Counted from the first letter of the stretch, positions 35,023 through 44,382 are shown. The stretch: 64,000 bases of DNA from DAOTZU01 sp034433995 (GCA_034433995.1 DAOTZU010000169.1:1-64000); one strand, 5' to 3'. Notes: a model not told the origin generated them from the sequence alone. Numbers and translations: made by a program.

Positions 35023-36270
35023 TCAAGGGATGCGCAGCCTCATGCCCACGGTGATGCGCGAGCTGGTCAGACCGTTGGCCGCCATGAGGGCCGCCACGGT
35101 GGTGCCGAAGCGTTGGGCGATACTGAACAGGGTATCGCCGGCCTGCACGATATAGATCCTCCCGGGCAGGAGCGGCCCTCCGGGTAGGCCGCCCGGCCAC
35201 AGCGGCGGGCTGCCCGCCCAGCCGGCCGGCGGGATGATCAAGCGCTGGTACACATAAAGGCTGTAGGTGGTCAAGCCGTTGGCCAACATGAGCAGGGCGA
35301 CGGTGGTGTTGTAGCGTTGGGCGATGGTGTAAAGCGTCTCGCCGGGCATGACCACATGGATCAGGATGTCCGATTGCATGACGGTGGGGATGAACAGCGC
35401 CCGGTAAGCGCGGATGCTGGTGCCAGTCAACCCGTTGGCCGCCATGATGGCCCAGACTGTGGTATTGTACTGGCGGGCGATGGAGTAGAGGGTCTCGCCC
35501 GGCTGGACGATGTGCACTAATGGCCCCGGTGCCGGGATGCCGCTGGCGGGGATCCAGATCACCGCGCCGGCGCGCAAGAAATAGGTCATCATCCCGTTGG
35601 CCTGCATGATGGCTTGGACGGTGGTGTTGTAGCGCTTGGCCAGGCTATAGAGCGTATCGCCGGGTTGGACGGTGTAGGTGATGGGCTGGGAGAGGGTGCG
35701 TGGCGTGGGGGTGGGCGTGCTCGGTCCCGGTGTGATGGTGAGGGGGGGCGTGGAGGTGGCGGTGGGCGTGCCCGGCACCGGCGTGGTGCAATACCGCGCC
35801 ACCAAATCAAGGCCCATGAGGGCCTCCTCGCCGGTGGGCCTGAGGGACCAAGCCTGGCGGAATTGCTCCAACGACTCGGTGCACTTGTTCTCCGTCAACA
35901 GCTTGTAGCCATAGTTGACATGGGCATAGTAGCGCTTGGCCTGGATGTCGTCATAGTTGGGGTCAATGGCGATGATCTGGCCGATGAGGTTCAACACTTG
36001 GGGCCAATCCTGGGCGTTCCAGGCGGCGTCGAGCTGCTGCGCCAGGGCTTGCAGGCGCTGCTCGTTGGTGGGCGTGGCCGTGGCCACTTGCAAGGGGTGA
36101 AGGGGCAGTCCCTGGGGCTGCCCTCCCTCGGCTGCCGGCGGTTGGGCGCCGAGGCTCGCCCGCGCCGCCGGCGGCAGCCGGCCGGCCAACGTCCCTTGGG
36201 GCAAGAGGCCGCCGAGAAGGGCCAAGATCAGCAACGCCCTGCCCAAACGTGTCCATCGTCGCCTGCTCAT
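35023..36270 (-). CDS. Secreted protein with four LysM domains
   Basis: A 415-residue protein: a signal peptide (RRRWTRLGRALLILALLGGLL), a TPR-like helical region (65-160), a Thr/Pro-rich linker, and four LysM domains at about 196-240, 252-296, 303-347 and 371-415. Each has the pattern Y/H-x-V-x-x-G-D/E-T-L-x-x-I/L and ANG. LysM binds N-acetylglucosamine chains of peptidoglycan. It lies directly between pilO and pilM, the place where pilP (and then pilQ) would be found in diderm bacteria. I infer that it anchors the pilus machine to the wall. The C-terminal residues are part of the last LysM. Confidence 0.85.
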   Translation of the reverse strand: MSRRRWTRLGRALLILALLGGLLPQGTLAGRLPPAARASLGAQPPAAEGGQPQGLPLHPLQVATATPTNEQRLQALAQQLDAAWNAQDWPQVLNLIGQIIAIDPNYDDIQAKRYYAHVNYGYKLLTENKCTESLEQFRQAWSLRPTGEEALMGLDLVARYCTTPVPGTPTATSTPPLTITPGPSTPTPTPRTLSQPITYTVQPGDTLYSLAKRYNTTVQAIMQANGMMTYFLRAGAVIWIPASGIPAPGPLVHIVQPGETLYSIARQYNTTVWAIMAANGLTGTSIRAYRALFIPTVMQSDILIHVVMPGETLYTIAQRYNTTVALLMLANGLTTYSLYVYQRLIIPPAGWAGSPPLWPGGLPGGPLLPGRIYIVQAGDTLFSIAQRFGTTVAALMAANGLTSSRITVGMRLRIP

Positions 36271-36282
36271 CTTTTCGCCCTC

Positions 36283-37425
36283 TTATCTTGGAATCACCAG
36301 CCGCTGACCCACATATACGGTGGTGCTGCGCAGATCGTTGGCGCGCATGATGGCGCTGACCGTGGTATGGTAGCGGCTGGCGATGGACCACAAGGTATCT
36401 CCGGGCCGCACCACATGGATCAGCACCTCAGGCGTGGGGGTTTTGGTGGGCCCGGCGGTGGGGGAAGGTTTGGCCGTCTGCCCCGGCCGGGTGATGGTGG
36501 GCCGCGCCGCGGGGAGGGTCGGCGTCCCCTGAAGGCCGCGCAACAGCGTCAAGGCCTCCTGGCCGTTGGGCACCAAACGGAGGGCGGCCTCGAAGCGTTG
36601 TTGCGCCTCGGCGCGCCGGCCCTTGGCGGCCAGCTCGCGCCCCCAAGCGAGGTATACCTGATAGAGCTGATACGTCACCTCTTGGTGTTCCGGCTCCTCC
36701 TGCAAAAGGCGCTCCCCCTGGGCCGCCGCGGCCGGCCAATCCTGGGCCGCGATGGCGGCCTGGAAGGATTCCATCAGGCTACCTTGTTGTGCCGGCGTGG
36801 CGGTGGGGGCAGGACTGGGCGTCCCCTGGGCCGGCGCCGGTAGGGTGCCCCGCTCGATGGAATAGACCGCCAGGTCCACATTCCCCGTGAAGGGCCCATC
36901 GGGTTTGACGATGAGGTTATCCAGCAAAAAGGTCTTGAACGGCCCATCGGCCAGGCGCGCCAAAAAGCGCAACAGCCCCGGCACCTCCCCCCGCGCCTCC
37001 ACCAGAAAGCGCTGTACGTTATAGGCCTTCTCGGCCTCCTCCTCCGGCGTCTTGAGCAATGGCTCCAGCCGCGCCAGCCGCACGCCGAAGGTGCTGGCGT
37101 ATTGGTAATACTGGGCCATCTCATCGGCCACCTGTTGCCCGGTGGGCCAACCCGTGGTCAACTGCTGCAGTTGCTGTTGGGCCGCGCCCAGGCGCTGGCG
37201 CAGCGTCTCGGGGGCGGCGGCCTGGACGCGTTGAATCTGGGCGATGGCCTCTTGGGCGGTGTCGTACTCGCTCTGGGCCTCGCTCCGCCGCGAGATGGCA
37301 CGCACCAGCGCGCTGAACACCACACCGGAGAGGACCAGTGCCACGATGAGGCTGAGGACGGCTCCCACCACCAGCGGGTTCTTGATCTTGAAGCGCCGAA
37401 AAAGATCCTTGACGTCGGTGTTCAT
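36283..37425 (-). CDS. pilO: PilO-like assembly protein with C-terminal LysM
   Basis: A 380-residue membrane protein. A short cytoplasmic start, one membrane segment (about 16-41), a coiled coil, and a ferredoxin-like domain (about 95-195) give the PilO pattern. A Pro/Thr-rich linker, a TPR-like helical part (about 225-300), a second Pro-rich linker and one LysM domain (about 336-380, IHVVRPGDTLWSIASRYHTT) follow. The ATG overlaps the pilN stop as ATGA, so PilN and PilO are translated in step, as expected for heterodimer partners. The LysM at the C-terminus is outside the membrane and would bind peptidoglycan. This fusion is unusual for PilO. Confidence 0.8.
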   Translation of the reverse strand: MNTDVKDLFRRFKIKNPLVVGAVLSLIVALVLSGVVFSALVRAISRRSEAQSEYDTAQEAIAQIQRVQAAAPETLRQRLGAAQQQLQQLTTGWPTGQQVADEMAQYYQYASTFGVRLARLEPLLKTPEEEAEKAYNVQRFLVEARGEVPGLLRFLARLADGPFKTFLLDNLIVKPDGPFTGNVDLAVYSIERGTLPAPAQGTPSPAPTATPAQQGSLMESFQAAIAAQDWPAAAAQGERLLQEEPEHQEVTYQLYQVYLAWGRELAAKGRRAEAQQRFEAALRLVPNGQEALTLLRGLQGTPTLPAARPTITRPGQTAKPSPTAGPTKTPTPEVLIHVVRPGDTLWSIASRYHTTVSAIMRANDLRSTTVYVGQRLVIPR

Positions 37426-40400
37426 GGCGTCACCGTCTTGAGCCGCAGTTGCAGGGTGAATTGGATCAGTTGCGCGCCGGGGGCAGCGCCCAAGGGCGCC
37501 AATTGGGCCGCCGGCCGCTCCGGGGGCGCCGCCAGCCCCCACCAGCGCCGCGGGGCCGGCCAGGCTATCCCTTGCAGAAGGGGAGCGCCCTCTCTCCGCC
37601 AAGCGACCGCCTGGGGCTGCCCCAACGGGGCCCAGGCAGTCACTAGCCCCACCTCGTAGGCGCGCAGGTAATATTCCATGGTGGGGCCGAACAGTCCCTT
37701 GTTGTAGATGGTGATGGTCACCTCGCCGTCGGCGGTCGCCTCAAAGATCACCGCCGAGTTCAGGTAACCCGTGCCGGGCAACGCATCGTCGCTTTGGCAG
37801 CCGCTGGGCTGGCAGTTGTGCACCGGCCCCGTCACCACCAACACGGTATCCACGCCGGGGGTCAGCGGATCGCAGACCAACTGGGTGGGCGAAAAGGGCG
37901 TGGTGACGGTGATGCTGGAACCGGGCTCCAGCCCGTTGCCGCAGGTGACCACCATGTAGCGCCGGCCGGCCTTGACCAAGAGGGTCACCTGGTCCACATC
38001 CAGCGCGGGGTGGAAGGTGTGGCGCTGGGATTCGTTGATGGAAAGATACCGTTTCACCGTGAGGTCCGGCTCGTAGGCGTCACCGCTTTCGGTGCCCAGA
38101 TCGTCTACCTGCAGGACATAGGTCTTGTCCGGCCCGTATTGTCCCTTGTTGGTGACCTGCACCGTCGCCTCAAGGTCGTCCGGGCCGTCGTTCTGCAGCT
38201 CCACGTAGGAGGAGAGATCGCCCGGTATCTTGTCGTCATTGCTGAGGTGGGTTGTGCCCATGTCCACCGTCAACATGGTATCCACGCCGGGGGCCAGATC
38301 TCGAGTGTAGATGCGATAGCGGCGTTCCGCCTTGGCGGTGAAGTAAACCCGATCCACGTCGCCGGGCGGATAAAAGCTCCGCGCCTGCCCCGCGCCGATG
38401 GCGATGGGCACCGGCGCAAGATCATCCACTTCGTAAGCATCGCCGGAGCCGACATCCGTCACCCGCAGGACGTAGGTGCGGTTGGGGCCAAAGAGGCCTT
38501 TGTTGGTCACGGTGACAAAGGCGGGGGCGTCGGCGCCCGTTTGATTTTGAAACACAACCCTTGAGCTGAGATCCTGGGGCGAGCGATCGTCGCTGGTCCA
38601 GACCTGGCTGCCCAGGCGCACGGTGAGGACGCTATCGGCGCCCGTGGCCAGGGCGGTGGTCTCCACGGCGTAGGAATAGCCGGCTTTGGCGGTAAAGACC
38701 ACCTGGTCCACATCGCCCGCGGGGCAGAAGGTGCGTGGCTGCTCCTCGTTCACCCCCATCACGCGGGCCACGGCATCGTCCGGTTCAAAGGCATCGCCGC
38801 AATCGAGGGTTGGAGTGGAGCTGGGGCCGGGCGTCGCCGTCGGTCCAGGGGTGAACAGCGGTGTGGGCGTAGCGGTGGTGCGGGTCAAATCGGGCGTAGG
38901 GGTGCGCACCACACCCAAGAACTCGACCACCAGGGTGTAGGTCTTGTCCGGCCCATATTGGCCGTTGTTGGTCACCAAGACGGTGGCTTGGACGTCGCTA
39001 GCCCCGTCGTTCTGCAACTCCACATAAGATGAGAGATCGCCCGGCTGGCGGTCGTCGTTGCGGAGCTGGAGGGCGCCCATATTCACCGTGAGGACCGTAT
39101 CCACGCCGGGGGCCAGGCCCTGGGTATAGATGCGGTAGCGGTGGTTGACCTTGGCCACAAAATAGACCCGATCCACATCGCCGGGCGGGTAAAAACTGCG
39201 CGCCTGGCCGATGCCAAAGGCGATGGGCACGGGGGAGAGGTCATCCACCTCGTAGGCATCGCCGGTGCCCGCGTCGGACACCTTGAACTTGTAGGTGCGA
39301 TTTTGGCCAAAAAGGCCCTTGTTGGTGATGGTGATAAAGGCGGGAGCATCGCGGCCCGATTGGTTCTGGAAGATGATCTTGGAGCTGAGATCCTGGGGCG
39401 AGCGGTCGTCGCTGGTCCAGGATTGACCGCCCAAGAGCACGGTGACCACCGTATCCACACCGGGGGCCAGGTCATAGGTTTCCACGATGTAGGAATAGCC
39501 GGCCTTGGCGGTAAAGACGGCCTTGTCCACATCCCCGTTGGGACAAAAGTTGCGTCCCTGTTCCTGGTTCACCACCGCCAGGCGGCCCACGATATCATCC
39601 GGCTCGTAACTATCGCCGCAAAAGACGGTGGGCGTGGGGCCGGGGGTAAGGGGCTGGCGGGTGAGATCGCGGGTGGGCGTGCCGGCCAGCTCGCGCAGCG
39701 TGAGCCAATATTCCTTATCCACCCCATACTCGCCCCGGTTGGTGAGGGTGGCGATGGCCACACCGTCGCGGGAGGGGGTGAGGATCACCCGCGAGGCATA
39801 ATCGCCGGGGGCGATGTCATCGTTCCGGAGGGTTTGCCCCTCCACCAGCACCTCCAACACCGTATCCACGCCCAAGGTGAGGCTGTACGTCTTGACCTCG
39901 TACACCCGCCCCGCCTTGACGGGGAAATAGACCCGGTCTACATCGCCCAAGGGGAAGAAGGTATGGCGCTGGCCCTCGTAAGGCGAGAGGGGCCGCGGGG
40001 TCTGGTCATCCGGCTCGTAGGCATCACCCCCCGCCTCCAAGAGTTGCAGGGTGTAGGTTTTATCCACGCCATAGAGGCCCTTGTTGGTGATGGTGACCTG
40101 GGCCGTCCCATCGGCGTTGGCCTTGAAGAGGAGGCGCGAGGAGGGATCGCCGGAGGCGGCGTCATCGTTCTGCTGGGTGACGCCATCCACCTGCACCACG
40201 ATGACCGTATCCACCCCCAGGGCCAAGTTGGTGGTGCGCAATTCGTAGGCGTGCCCCGCCTTGACGGGGAAATAGACCCGGTCCACATCGCCGGCGGGGT
40301 AGAAAGAGCGGGCCTGGGCCTCGCCGATGGCGATGGGTTTGGGGGTTTGGTCGTCGCGCTCGTACGCGTCGCCGGTGGCCTCATAGACCGCCAGGGTGTA

Positions 40401-41402
40401 CCACTTGTCTGGCCCGTATTGGCCGCGATTGCTGACCCGCACCCGCACCTGTTGGTCGGTGGCGCCGGGGATCTGGATCTCCACCAGGGAGGCCAAGCTG
40501 CCCGTCACCGTCCCTGTGGGGCAGGCGCAGGCGAGCAAGGTCGCCTCGCCGGGGTGGCAATCGTCGTTAGTCAAGCCCGCACCGGCGACGGTGACCTCTA
40601 GAAAAGTATCCACCCCGATGGCCTGGGGCAACGCCTGGATGCAATAGCGCCGGCCGGCCTTGCCCAAAAAGATCACCTGGTCCACATCGCCGGGGGGGTT
40701 AAAGTTGTGCCATTGCACCTCGCCCAGGACGATGGCGGTGGCTTGAAAATCATCGGTCTCGTAGGCATCGTAGGGGCTGGCGGTGGGCGTGGGGGTGACT
40801 TGGGCCGTGGGCGCCATGGTCAAGGTTAGAACCGCCGTACCGGTTACGGTGGCCGCGGCGGTGGGCGTGGGCAAGGTAAAGCTCTCCATGGATTGGACGA
40901 TGACCTGTTCAAAGACGCCGGACCGATCCAGGGCGTTGGCGTAGCTGAGGACGTCGTCCTCGCTGAGGGCCAGGCCGCCGACGGTGAGGGTGTTGCGATC
41001 TTGGAAGAGGTCGGTCAGGCTGAGCCGCTGACGGTCATAGTTGAGCAACGCCTCGACGATGGCCGTCCAATCGCGCTGTTTGGCGGCGAGGGAGGGCTGC
41101 AGGGTCTGGATGACGGTGATGGCCCGCAGCGTGCGGCTGAGCTCGTCGGTCATCTGGATCATCTCTGGGGCGGGCGTGCGCATGGTTTTGAGGGCGCGCT
41201 GGGCCTGTTGGGCCTTGAGCTCCAGTTGCTCTGCCTGGGAGGTGTTGACGCTCAGCAGGACCAGCCCGAGCACCGTCAGCACGACCAGGCCGATGGATAC
41301 GCCCCAGAGCAATTTGGCCATGGGCGGCACCACCCGCGGCCGGTATTGGGGCGGCAAGATATTCAGGTCAATTGGGCCAGGCGCTGGTGGTTTTGGCGGC
41401 AT
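37422..41402 (-). CDS. pilN: Giant PilN-like protein with eight PPC-like repeats
   Basis: A 1326-residue single-pass membrane protein. Residues 10-22 (PIDLNILPPQYRP) resemble the PilM-binding peptide of PilN; a membrane segment (30-52) and a coil plus PilN-like domain to about 180 follow. Thr/Pro linkers then join eight beta-sandwich repeats between about 215 and 1255, each with GDxYExDD, (F/Y)xPxGDVDxVxF, the motif PGVDTxLxV and an NKGxYGxDKTYxL ending. These resemble bacterial pre-peptidase C-terminal (PPC) domains. Ordinary PilN is about 200 residues, so this is six times longer. The outer part would lie in or beyond the wall. Function is inferred as a scaffold or surface binder. AAAGGA precedes the ATG. 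Confidence 0.82.
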   Translation of the reverse strand: MPPKPPAPGPIDLNILPPQYRPRVVPPMAKLLWGVSIGLVVLTVLGLVLLSVNTSQAEQLELKAQQAQRALKTMRTPAPEMIQMTDELSRTLRAITVIQTLQPSLAAKQRDWTAIVEALLNYDRQRLSLTDLFQDRNTLTVGGLALSEDDVLSYANALDRSGVFEQVIVQSMESFTLPTPTAAATVTGTAVLTLTMAPTAQVTPTPTASPYDAYETDDFQATAIVLGEVQWHNFNPPGDVDQVIFLGKAGRRYCIQALPQAIGVDTFLEVTVAGAGLTNDDCHPGEATLLACACPTGTVTGSLASLVEIQIPGATDQQVRVRVSNRGQYGPDKWYTLAVYEATGDAYERDDQTPKPIAIGEAQARSFYPAGDVDRVYFPVKAGHAYELRTTNLALGVDTVIVVQVDGVTQQNDDAASGDPSSRLLFKANADGTAQVTITNKGLYGVDKTYTLQLLEAGGDAYEPDDQTPRPLSPYEGQRHTFFPLGDVDRVYFPVKAGRVYEVKTYSLTLGVDTVLEVLVEGQTLRNDDIAPGDYASRVILTPSRDGVAIATLTNRGEYGVDKEYWLTLRELAGTPTRDLTRQPLTPGPTPTVFCGDSYEPDDIVGRLAVVNQEQGRNFCPNGDVDKAVFTAKAGYSYIVETYDLAPGVDTVVTVLLGGQSWTSDDRSPQDLSSKIIFQNQSGRDAPAFITITNKGLFGQNRTYKFKVSDAGTGDAYEVDDLSPVPIAFGIGQARSFYPPGDVDRVYFVAKVNHRYRIYTQGLAPGVDTVLTVNMGALQLRNDDRQPGDLSSYVELQNDGASDVQATVLVTNNGQYGPDKTYTLVVEFLGVVRTPTPDLTRTTATPTPLFTPGPTATPGPSSTPTLDCGDAFEPDDAVARVMGVNEEQPRTFCPAGDVDQVVFTAKAGYSYAVETTALATGADSVLTVRLGSQVWTSDDRSPQDLSSRVVFQNQTGADAPAFVTVTNKGLFGPNRTYVLRVTDVGSGDAYEVDDLAPVPIAIGAGQARSFYPPGDVDRVYFTAKAERRYRIYTRDLAPGVDTMLTVDMGTTHLSNDDKIPGDLSSYVELQNDGPDDLEATVQVTNKGQYGPDKTYVLQVDDLGTESGDAYEPDLTVKRYLSINESQRHTFHPALDVDQVTLLVKAGRRYMVVTCGNGLEPGSSITVTTPFSPTQLVCDPLTPGVDTVLVVTGPVHNCQPSGCQSDDALPGTGYLNSAVIFEATADGEVTITIYNKGLFGPTMEYYLRAYEVGLVTAWAPLGQPQAVAWRREGAPLLQGIAWPAPRRWWGLAAPPERPAAQLAPLGAAPGAQLIQFTLQLRLKTVTP

Positions 41403-41421
41403 AGGTTCCTTTGCGCAGCAA

Positions 41422-41475
41422 GGGCCAGAGCCGAGACTCTGGCCCCATTGTAACATATCTTGCTGTAGCTGTCAT
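41422..41475 (-). promoter_or_regulatory. Promoter and leader hairpin of the pilNO-LysM-pilM-pilD-pilT operon
   Basis: On the minus strand ATGACA (41475-41470), 17 bases, TACAAT (41452-41447). A 9-bp perfect stem (41445-41437 with 41430-41422) starts at about the transcription start and ends 19 bases before the pilN ATG. It may protect the 5' end of the transcript. Confidence 0.55.
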
Positions 41476-41493
41476 CCGTGGCAATGGGGGCGT

Positions 41494-42651
41494 TTAGCGG
41501 GTGATGAACCAGGAGAGGAGCTGCATGGCCCCGTCCTCGCAAAGGCGCACCCGCGCCCGGGTGATGGTGCCGCCGGCGGTGGCTTCGATGTCGAAATCCT
41601 TGCAGCCCTCGTCCTCGCCGGCCATGGGGGGCGGCTGTATGGTGAGCCCCTCGCCGCAGAGATCCACCGAATCGCCCACAAAGGCGCCGGCCATGGCGCC
41701 GGAACCGCTCACGCGGATCATCCCGTTGGGGGCATAAACGTAACCCCGCACCATGGAGACGCCGCTCCCGCTGATCTGGATCACCGGCTGGGAGCAACGC
41801 GCCGAGCCGGTGTAGGCCGCCGGCGTGAAAAAGGCCAGATTATCCACATAGGGATGCAGGTCATAGCCGGAGCCGATGATTTCGATGGTGCCCAAGGCCA
41901 CAAAGGTGGCCGTGCCGCTGAAGCTGTTGCCGTTGATCTTTAGATTGCCGGTGATATAGTACAGCCCGTCAAAGACGGTGCCGCTTTCGTTGACCGTATA
42001 GTTGCCCTCGATCCGGTGGTAGCGGCCCTCTTGTTGGGCAGCGTAGGCTGCCGTGCCCACAGCGTTGGGGTTGTTGTAATCATCGAGGGTGAACAACGGG
42101 GGCAAGATCGTCACCGGCACCTGAATGGGGCTGGCCGGCGGGGGCGGGTTAAAGGTCACTTGGCCCTCGCCGCTGACCTCGGTGACGTACTCGACGATGC
42201 CGTTGATGATGGTATCGGCCCCGCGGATGCGCATATCCCGGTTGGTGTGGACGTTGCCGTACAGCCGGTTATGGGCGCCCGTCCAATCCAACACGGAGGA
42301 ACAGGTGGTGCTGTTGCCCCACAGAGTATAGTTGAAGGACCAAGAAACGGGCGCCACGCGCAGGGTGACCGGTAACCGGTTGACCGTGTCGGGCAGGGTC
42401 AGCTGCACGCCTGAGGCGCCGCTCTGCTTCACCGTCTCGCGCCAGGCGGCATCGTGGCGCAGTCGCCAGAGGGCGTATTCCGCCCCCGCCTCGGAGGCGT
42501 ACTGGGCGTGGAGCGCTCCCTCGTGGCGCAGGGTGGCCTTTTGCGCCGTGGCCACATGGCCCAAAAGGGGCACCAGGAGCAACGTCCCCACCATCAGGGC
42601 CACCAGCGCGTGGGGCAACGTGTTTCCCTGTTCCCTCGCGAGAGACGTCAT
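41494..42651 (-). CDS. PilX-like minor pilus protein with solenoid-like repeats (paralogue 1)
   Basis: A 385-residue protein with an N-terminal hydrophobic helix (about 14-35, ALVALMVGTLLLVPLLGHV) that resembles a type IV pilin-like PilX anchor. About 55-80 has AQYASEAGAEYALWRL, typical of PilX-family proteins. The bulk shows short repeated strands with GSG and NG turns (KINGNSFSG; QISGSGVSM; RVSGSGAM), predicting a beta-solenoid. Overlap with the upstream paralogue (ATGA) shows co-translation. It is likely an exported pilus-associated protein whose outer part could prime the pilus or bind surfaces; the prepilin cleavage glycine is not canonical. Confidence 0.72.
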   Translation of the reverse strand: MTSLAREQGNTLPHALVALMVGTLLLVPLLGHVATAQKATLRHEGALHAQYASEAGAEYALWRLRHDAAWRETVKQSGASGVQLTLPDTVNRLPVTLRVAPVSWSFNYTLWGNSTTCSSVLDWTGAHNRLYGNVHTNRDMRIRGADTIINGIVEYVTEVSGEGQVTFNPPPPASPIQVPVTILPPLFTLDDYNNPNAVGTAAYAAQQEGRYHRIEGNYTVNESGTVFDGLYYITGNLKINGNSFSGTATFVALGTIEIIGSGYDLHPYVDNLAFFTPAAYTGSARCSQPVIQISGSGVSMVRGYVYAPNGMIRVSGSGAMAGAFVGDSVDLCGEGLTIQPPPMAGEDEGCKDFDIEATAGGTITRARVRLCEDGAMQLLSWFITR

Positions 42652-43850
42652 GATGAGCCCACCTGCCAGGAGAGCACCTGCCAATCGCCGTCGCCGCACC
42701 CTCGCATCCGCACTGTCGTGACCGTCGAGCCGGAGGTGGACCGGATGTCATAGACGCCACAGACGATGCTGCTGCCGCCGCTGCCCGGCAGTTCCACCTC
42801 GGCCAGGTTGATGGTGGCCCCCGAACCGTTGATATCGATCTCGTTGCCCAAGAAGGCGCCGGTGATCACCCCGCCGGAGCCGGTGAGAGAGATCTTGCCA
42901 TTGGGGGCAAAGACCGTCCCGCCGGTGTTGCCCGAACCGCTGATGCTGACCACGTTGGTGCTGGCCGCGCGGGTGCTGAAAAAGCTCAGGCCGGGCACGT
43001 AGGGCGTGAAATCCAGCCCCGAGCCGCTGACATCGATGGTGGACAAGGAGACCACGGTCACATTGTATCCCCGCAGGCCCGAGCCGGAAAAGTTGACTTT
43101 GCCGGTGCAATAGTGCAGACCCTCCGGGATCACCGTGCCGGAGCCGGTGATGTTCCATGTGCCATTATGGACGTAATATTTCCCCTCGGCCTGGGCTCGG
43201 GCTGCCCAGCTGCCGGGTTGGTTGGGATCGTTGAACTCGTTGATATCCCAGGTGATGGGAAAAGGCTGGACGGTGGTCTGCACGGCCGGGCCCGGCACGA
43301 TGCGGTTGCCCGAACCCAAAATGGTCAGGTTGCGCACATATTCCGCTGTGCCGTAGATGGTGTGGCCCGAACCGTTGATCTTGAGATCGCGGTTGCTGTG
43401 CACGCCGCCGTTGACGGTGTGCCCCGATCCGCCGATGACCAAGCCGTTGGTGGCGGTGCTGCTCTGGGCCCAGAGGGCCCATTCCAGGCATTCTGGCTCG
43501 CCGCCCCCGCCGCCAGCCTGGGTCTCGGTCTCGACGCACACCACCTCCACGGTGGGGGTATCTCCGTTGGGGGCGCTGGGCAGGGTCAAGGAGGCCACGG
43601 TGCCCGGCTGGTCCAGCAGAGTTTGCCGCCAAGCCGCGTCGTGGACCAGCTTCCAGAGGGCGAATTCCACGCCGGCATCGCTGGAATATTGCCGCTGCAG
43701 GGTGGTCTGGGTTGCCGCCGTCGTCTTCAGGCTGGTGCTCAGATGGGCCAGGAGCGGCCCGATCAAAATGATCCCCGTGGCTAAGGCGAGCAAGGCCAGG
43801 GGCAAGGACTCGCCGCGTTCCTCTTGCCGGAATGTTGCTCTGTGCTTCAT
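42648..43850 (-). CDS. PilX-like minor pilus protein with solenoid-like repeats (paralogue 2)
   Basis: A 400-residue paralogue of the downstream gene, with the same plan: a hydrophobic helix (18-38), QRQYSSDAGVEFALWKL, then many repeats ending in GSG (GGSGHTVNGG; KINGSGHTI; TILGSGNRI; NITGSGTVI; ISGSGNTGG; SLTGSGGVI; INGSGATIN), a clear solenoid pattern with about one repeat each 25 residues. The two proteins share the C-terminal cysteine region. It is in the minor-pilin gene group behind pilC. It probably caps or decorates the pilus. No enzyme motif is present. Confidence 0.74.
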   Translation of the reverse strand: MKHRATFRQEERGESLPLALLALATGIILIGPLLAHLSTSLKTTAATQTTLQRQYSSDAGVEFALWKLVHDAAWRQTLLDQPGTVASLTLPSAPNGDTPTVEVVCVETETQAGGGGGEPECLEWALWAQSSTATNGLVIGGSGHTVNGGVHSNRDLKINGSGHTIYGTAEYVRNLTILGSGNRIVPGPAVQTTVQPFPITWDINEFNDPNQPGSWAARAQAEGKYYVHNGTWNITGSGTVIPEGLHYCTGKVNFSGSGLRGYNVTVVSLSTIDVSGSGLDFTPYVPGLSFFSTRAASTNVVSISGSGNTGGTVFAPNGKISLTGSGGVITGAFLGNEIDINGSGATINLAEVELPGSGGSSIVCGVYDIRSTSGSTVTTVRMRGCGDGDWQVLSWQVGSS

Positions 43851-43863
43851 GGGAAGATCTCCC

Positions 43864-44382
43864 TCACTGGGAAAGGCGCCGGGTGATGGTCAGCGTCATG
43901 CTGCGGCTGCCCCGGCGGGCCAGGGCGCTGGTCAAGGTGATGCGCACGGTGGTGCTGATCTGGGTCCCTTGCAGCGGCTCGATCTGCCAGGAGCTGATGT
44001 GCCGGGCCACGGTGACCGAGCTGCTCCCGCCCGCGCCCGAGGTGGTGCGCACCAAATTGCCCCCCACCAGGCTGTAGGTGACGGTGGTGACCTGCGCCGA
44101 TCCCGTTTGTCCAAAGGGGTAGGAGGGGATGTTCAGAGTCAATGTGGTGCCGTCAAAAGTGCCCTCCGAGGCGCCCACCACATCCCGGTTGAGGAGCACG
44201 CCGGCGGTCTGGAGCTGTTGGCTCAGCGTCAGCGAGTCCTGCTGCAGGCGGGTGAGGTTGTTAAATTGATACAGCATCACCACCAACGCCCCCAGGAGCA
44301 GCGCCGTGATGGCGGTGGAGATCATGGTCTCCACCAGGGTGAATCCGTTTTGGCCCGTGCCGAGGAGCAAGCGCTTTTTCAT
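43864..44382 (-). CDS. Type IV minor prepilin (PilW-like)
   Basis: A 172-residue prepilin. The leader MKKRLLLGTGQNG is cut before FTLVETMIST, with the conserved glutamate at mature position 5. A hydrophobic helix and then a mostly beta C-terminal domain follow. Such proteins initiate pilus assembly with PilV- and PilX-like partners, both of which are neighbours. The ATG overlaps the upstream stop (ATGA). Confidence 0.88.
   Translation of the reverse strand: MKKRLLLGTGQNGFTLVETMISTAITALLLGALVVMLYQFNNLTRLQQDSLTLSQQLQTAGVLLNRDVVGASEGTFDGTTLTLNIPSYPFGQTGSAQVTTVTYSLVGGNLVRTTSGAGGSSSVTVARHISSWQIEPLQGTQISTTVRITLTSALARRGSRSMTLTITRRLSQ

Noticed and set aside
37422..41402. Separate secreted protease or S-layer protein instead of PilN
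   Set aside because: The INLLP-like N-terminus, the single membrane helix, the ATGA overlap with pilO and the adjacent pilM all support PilN.
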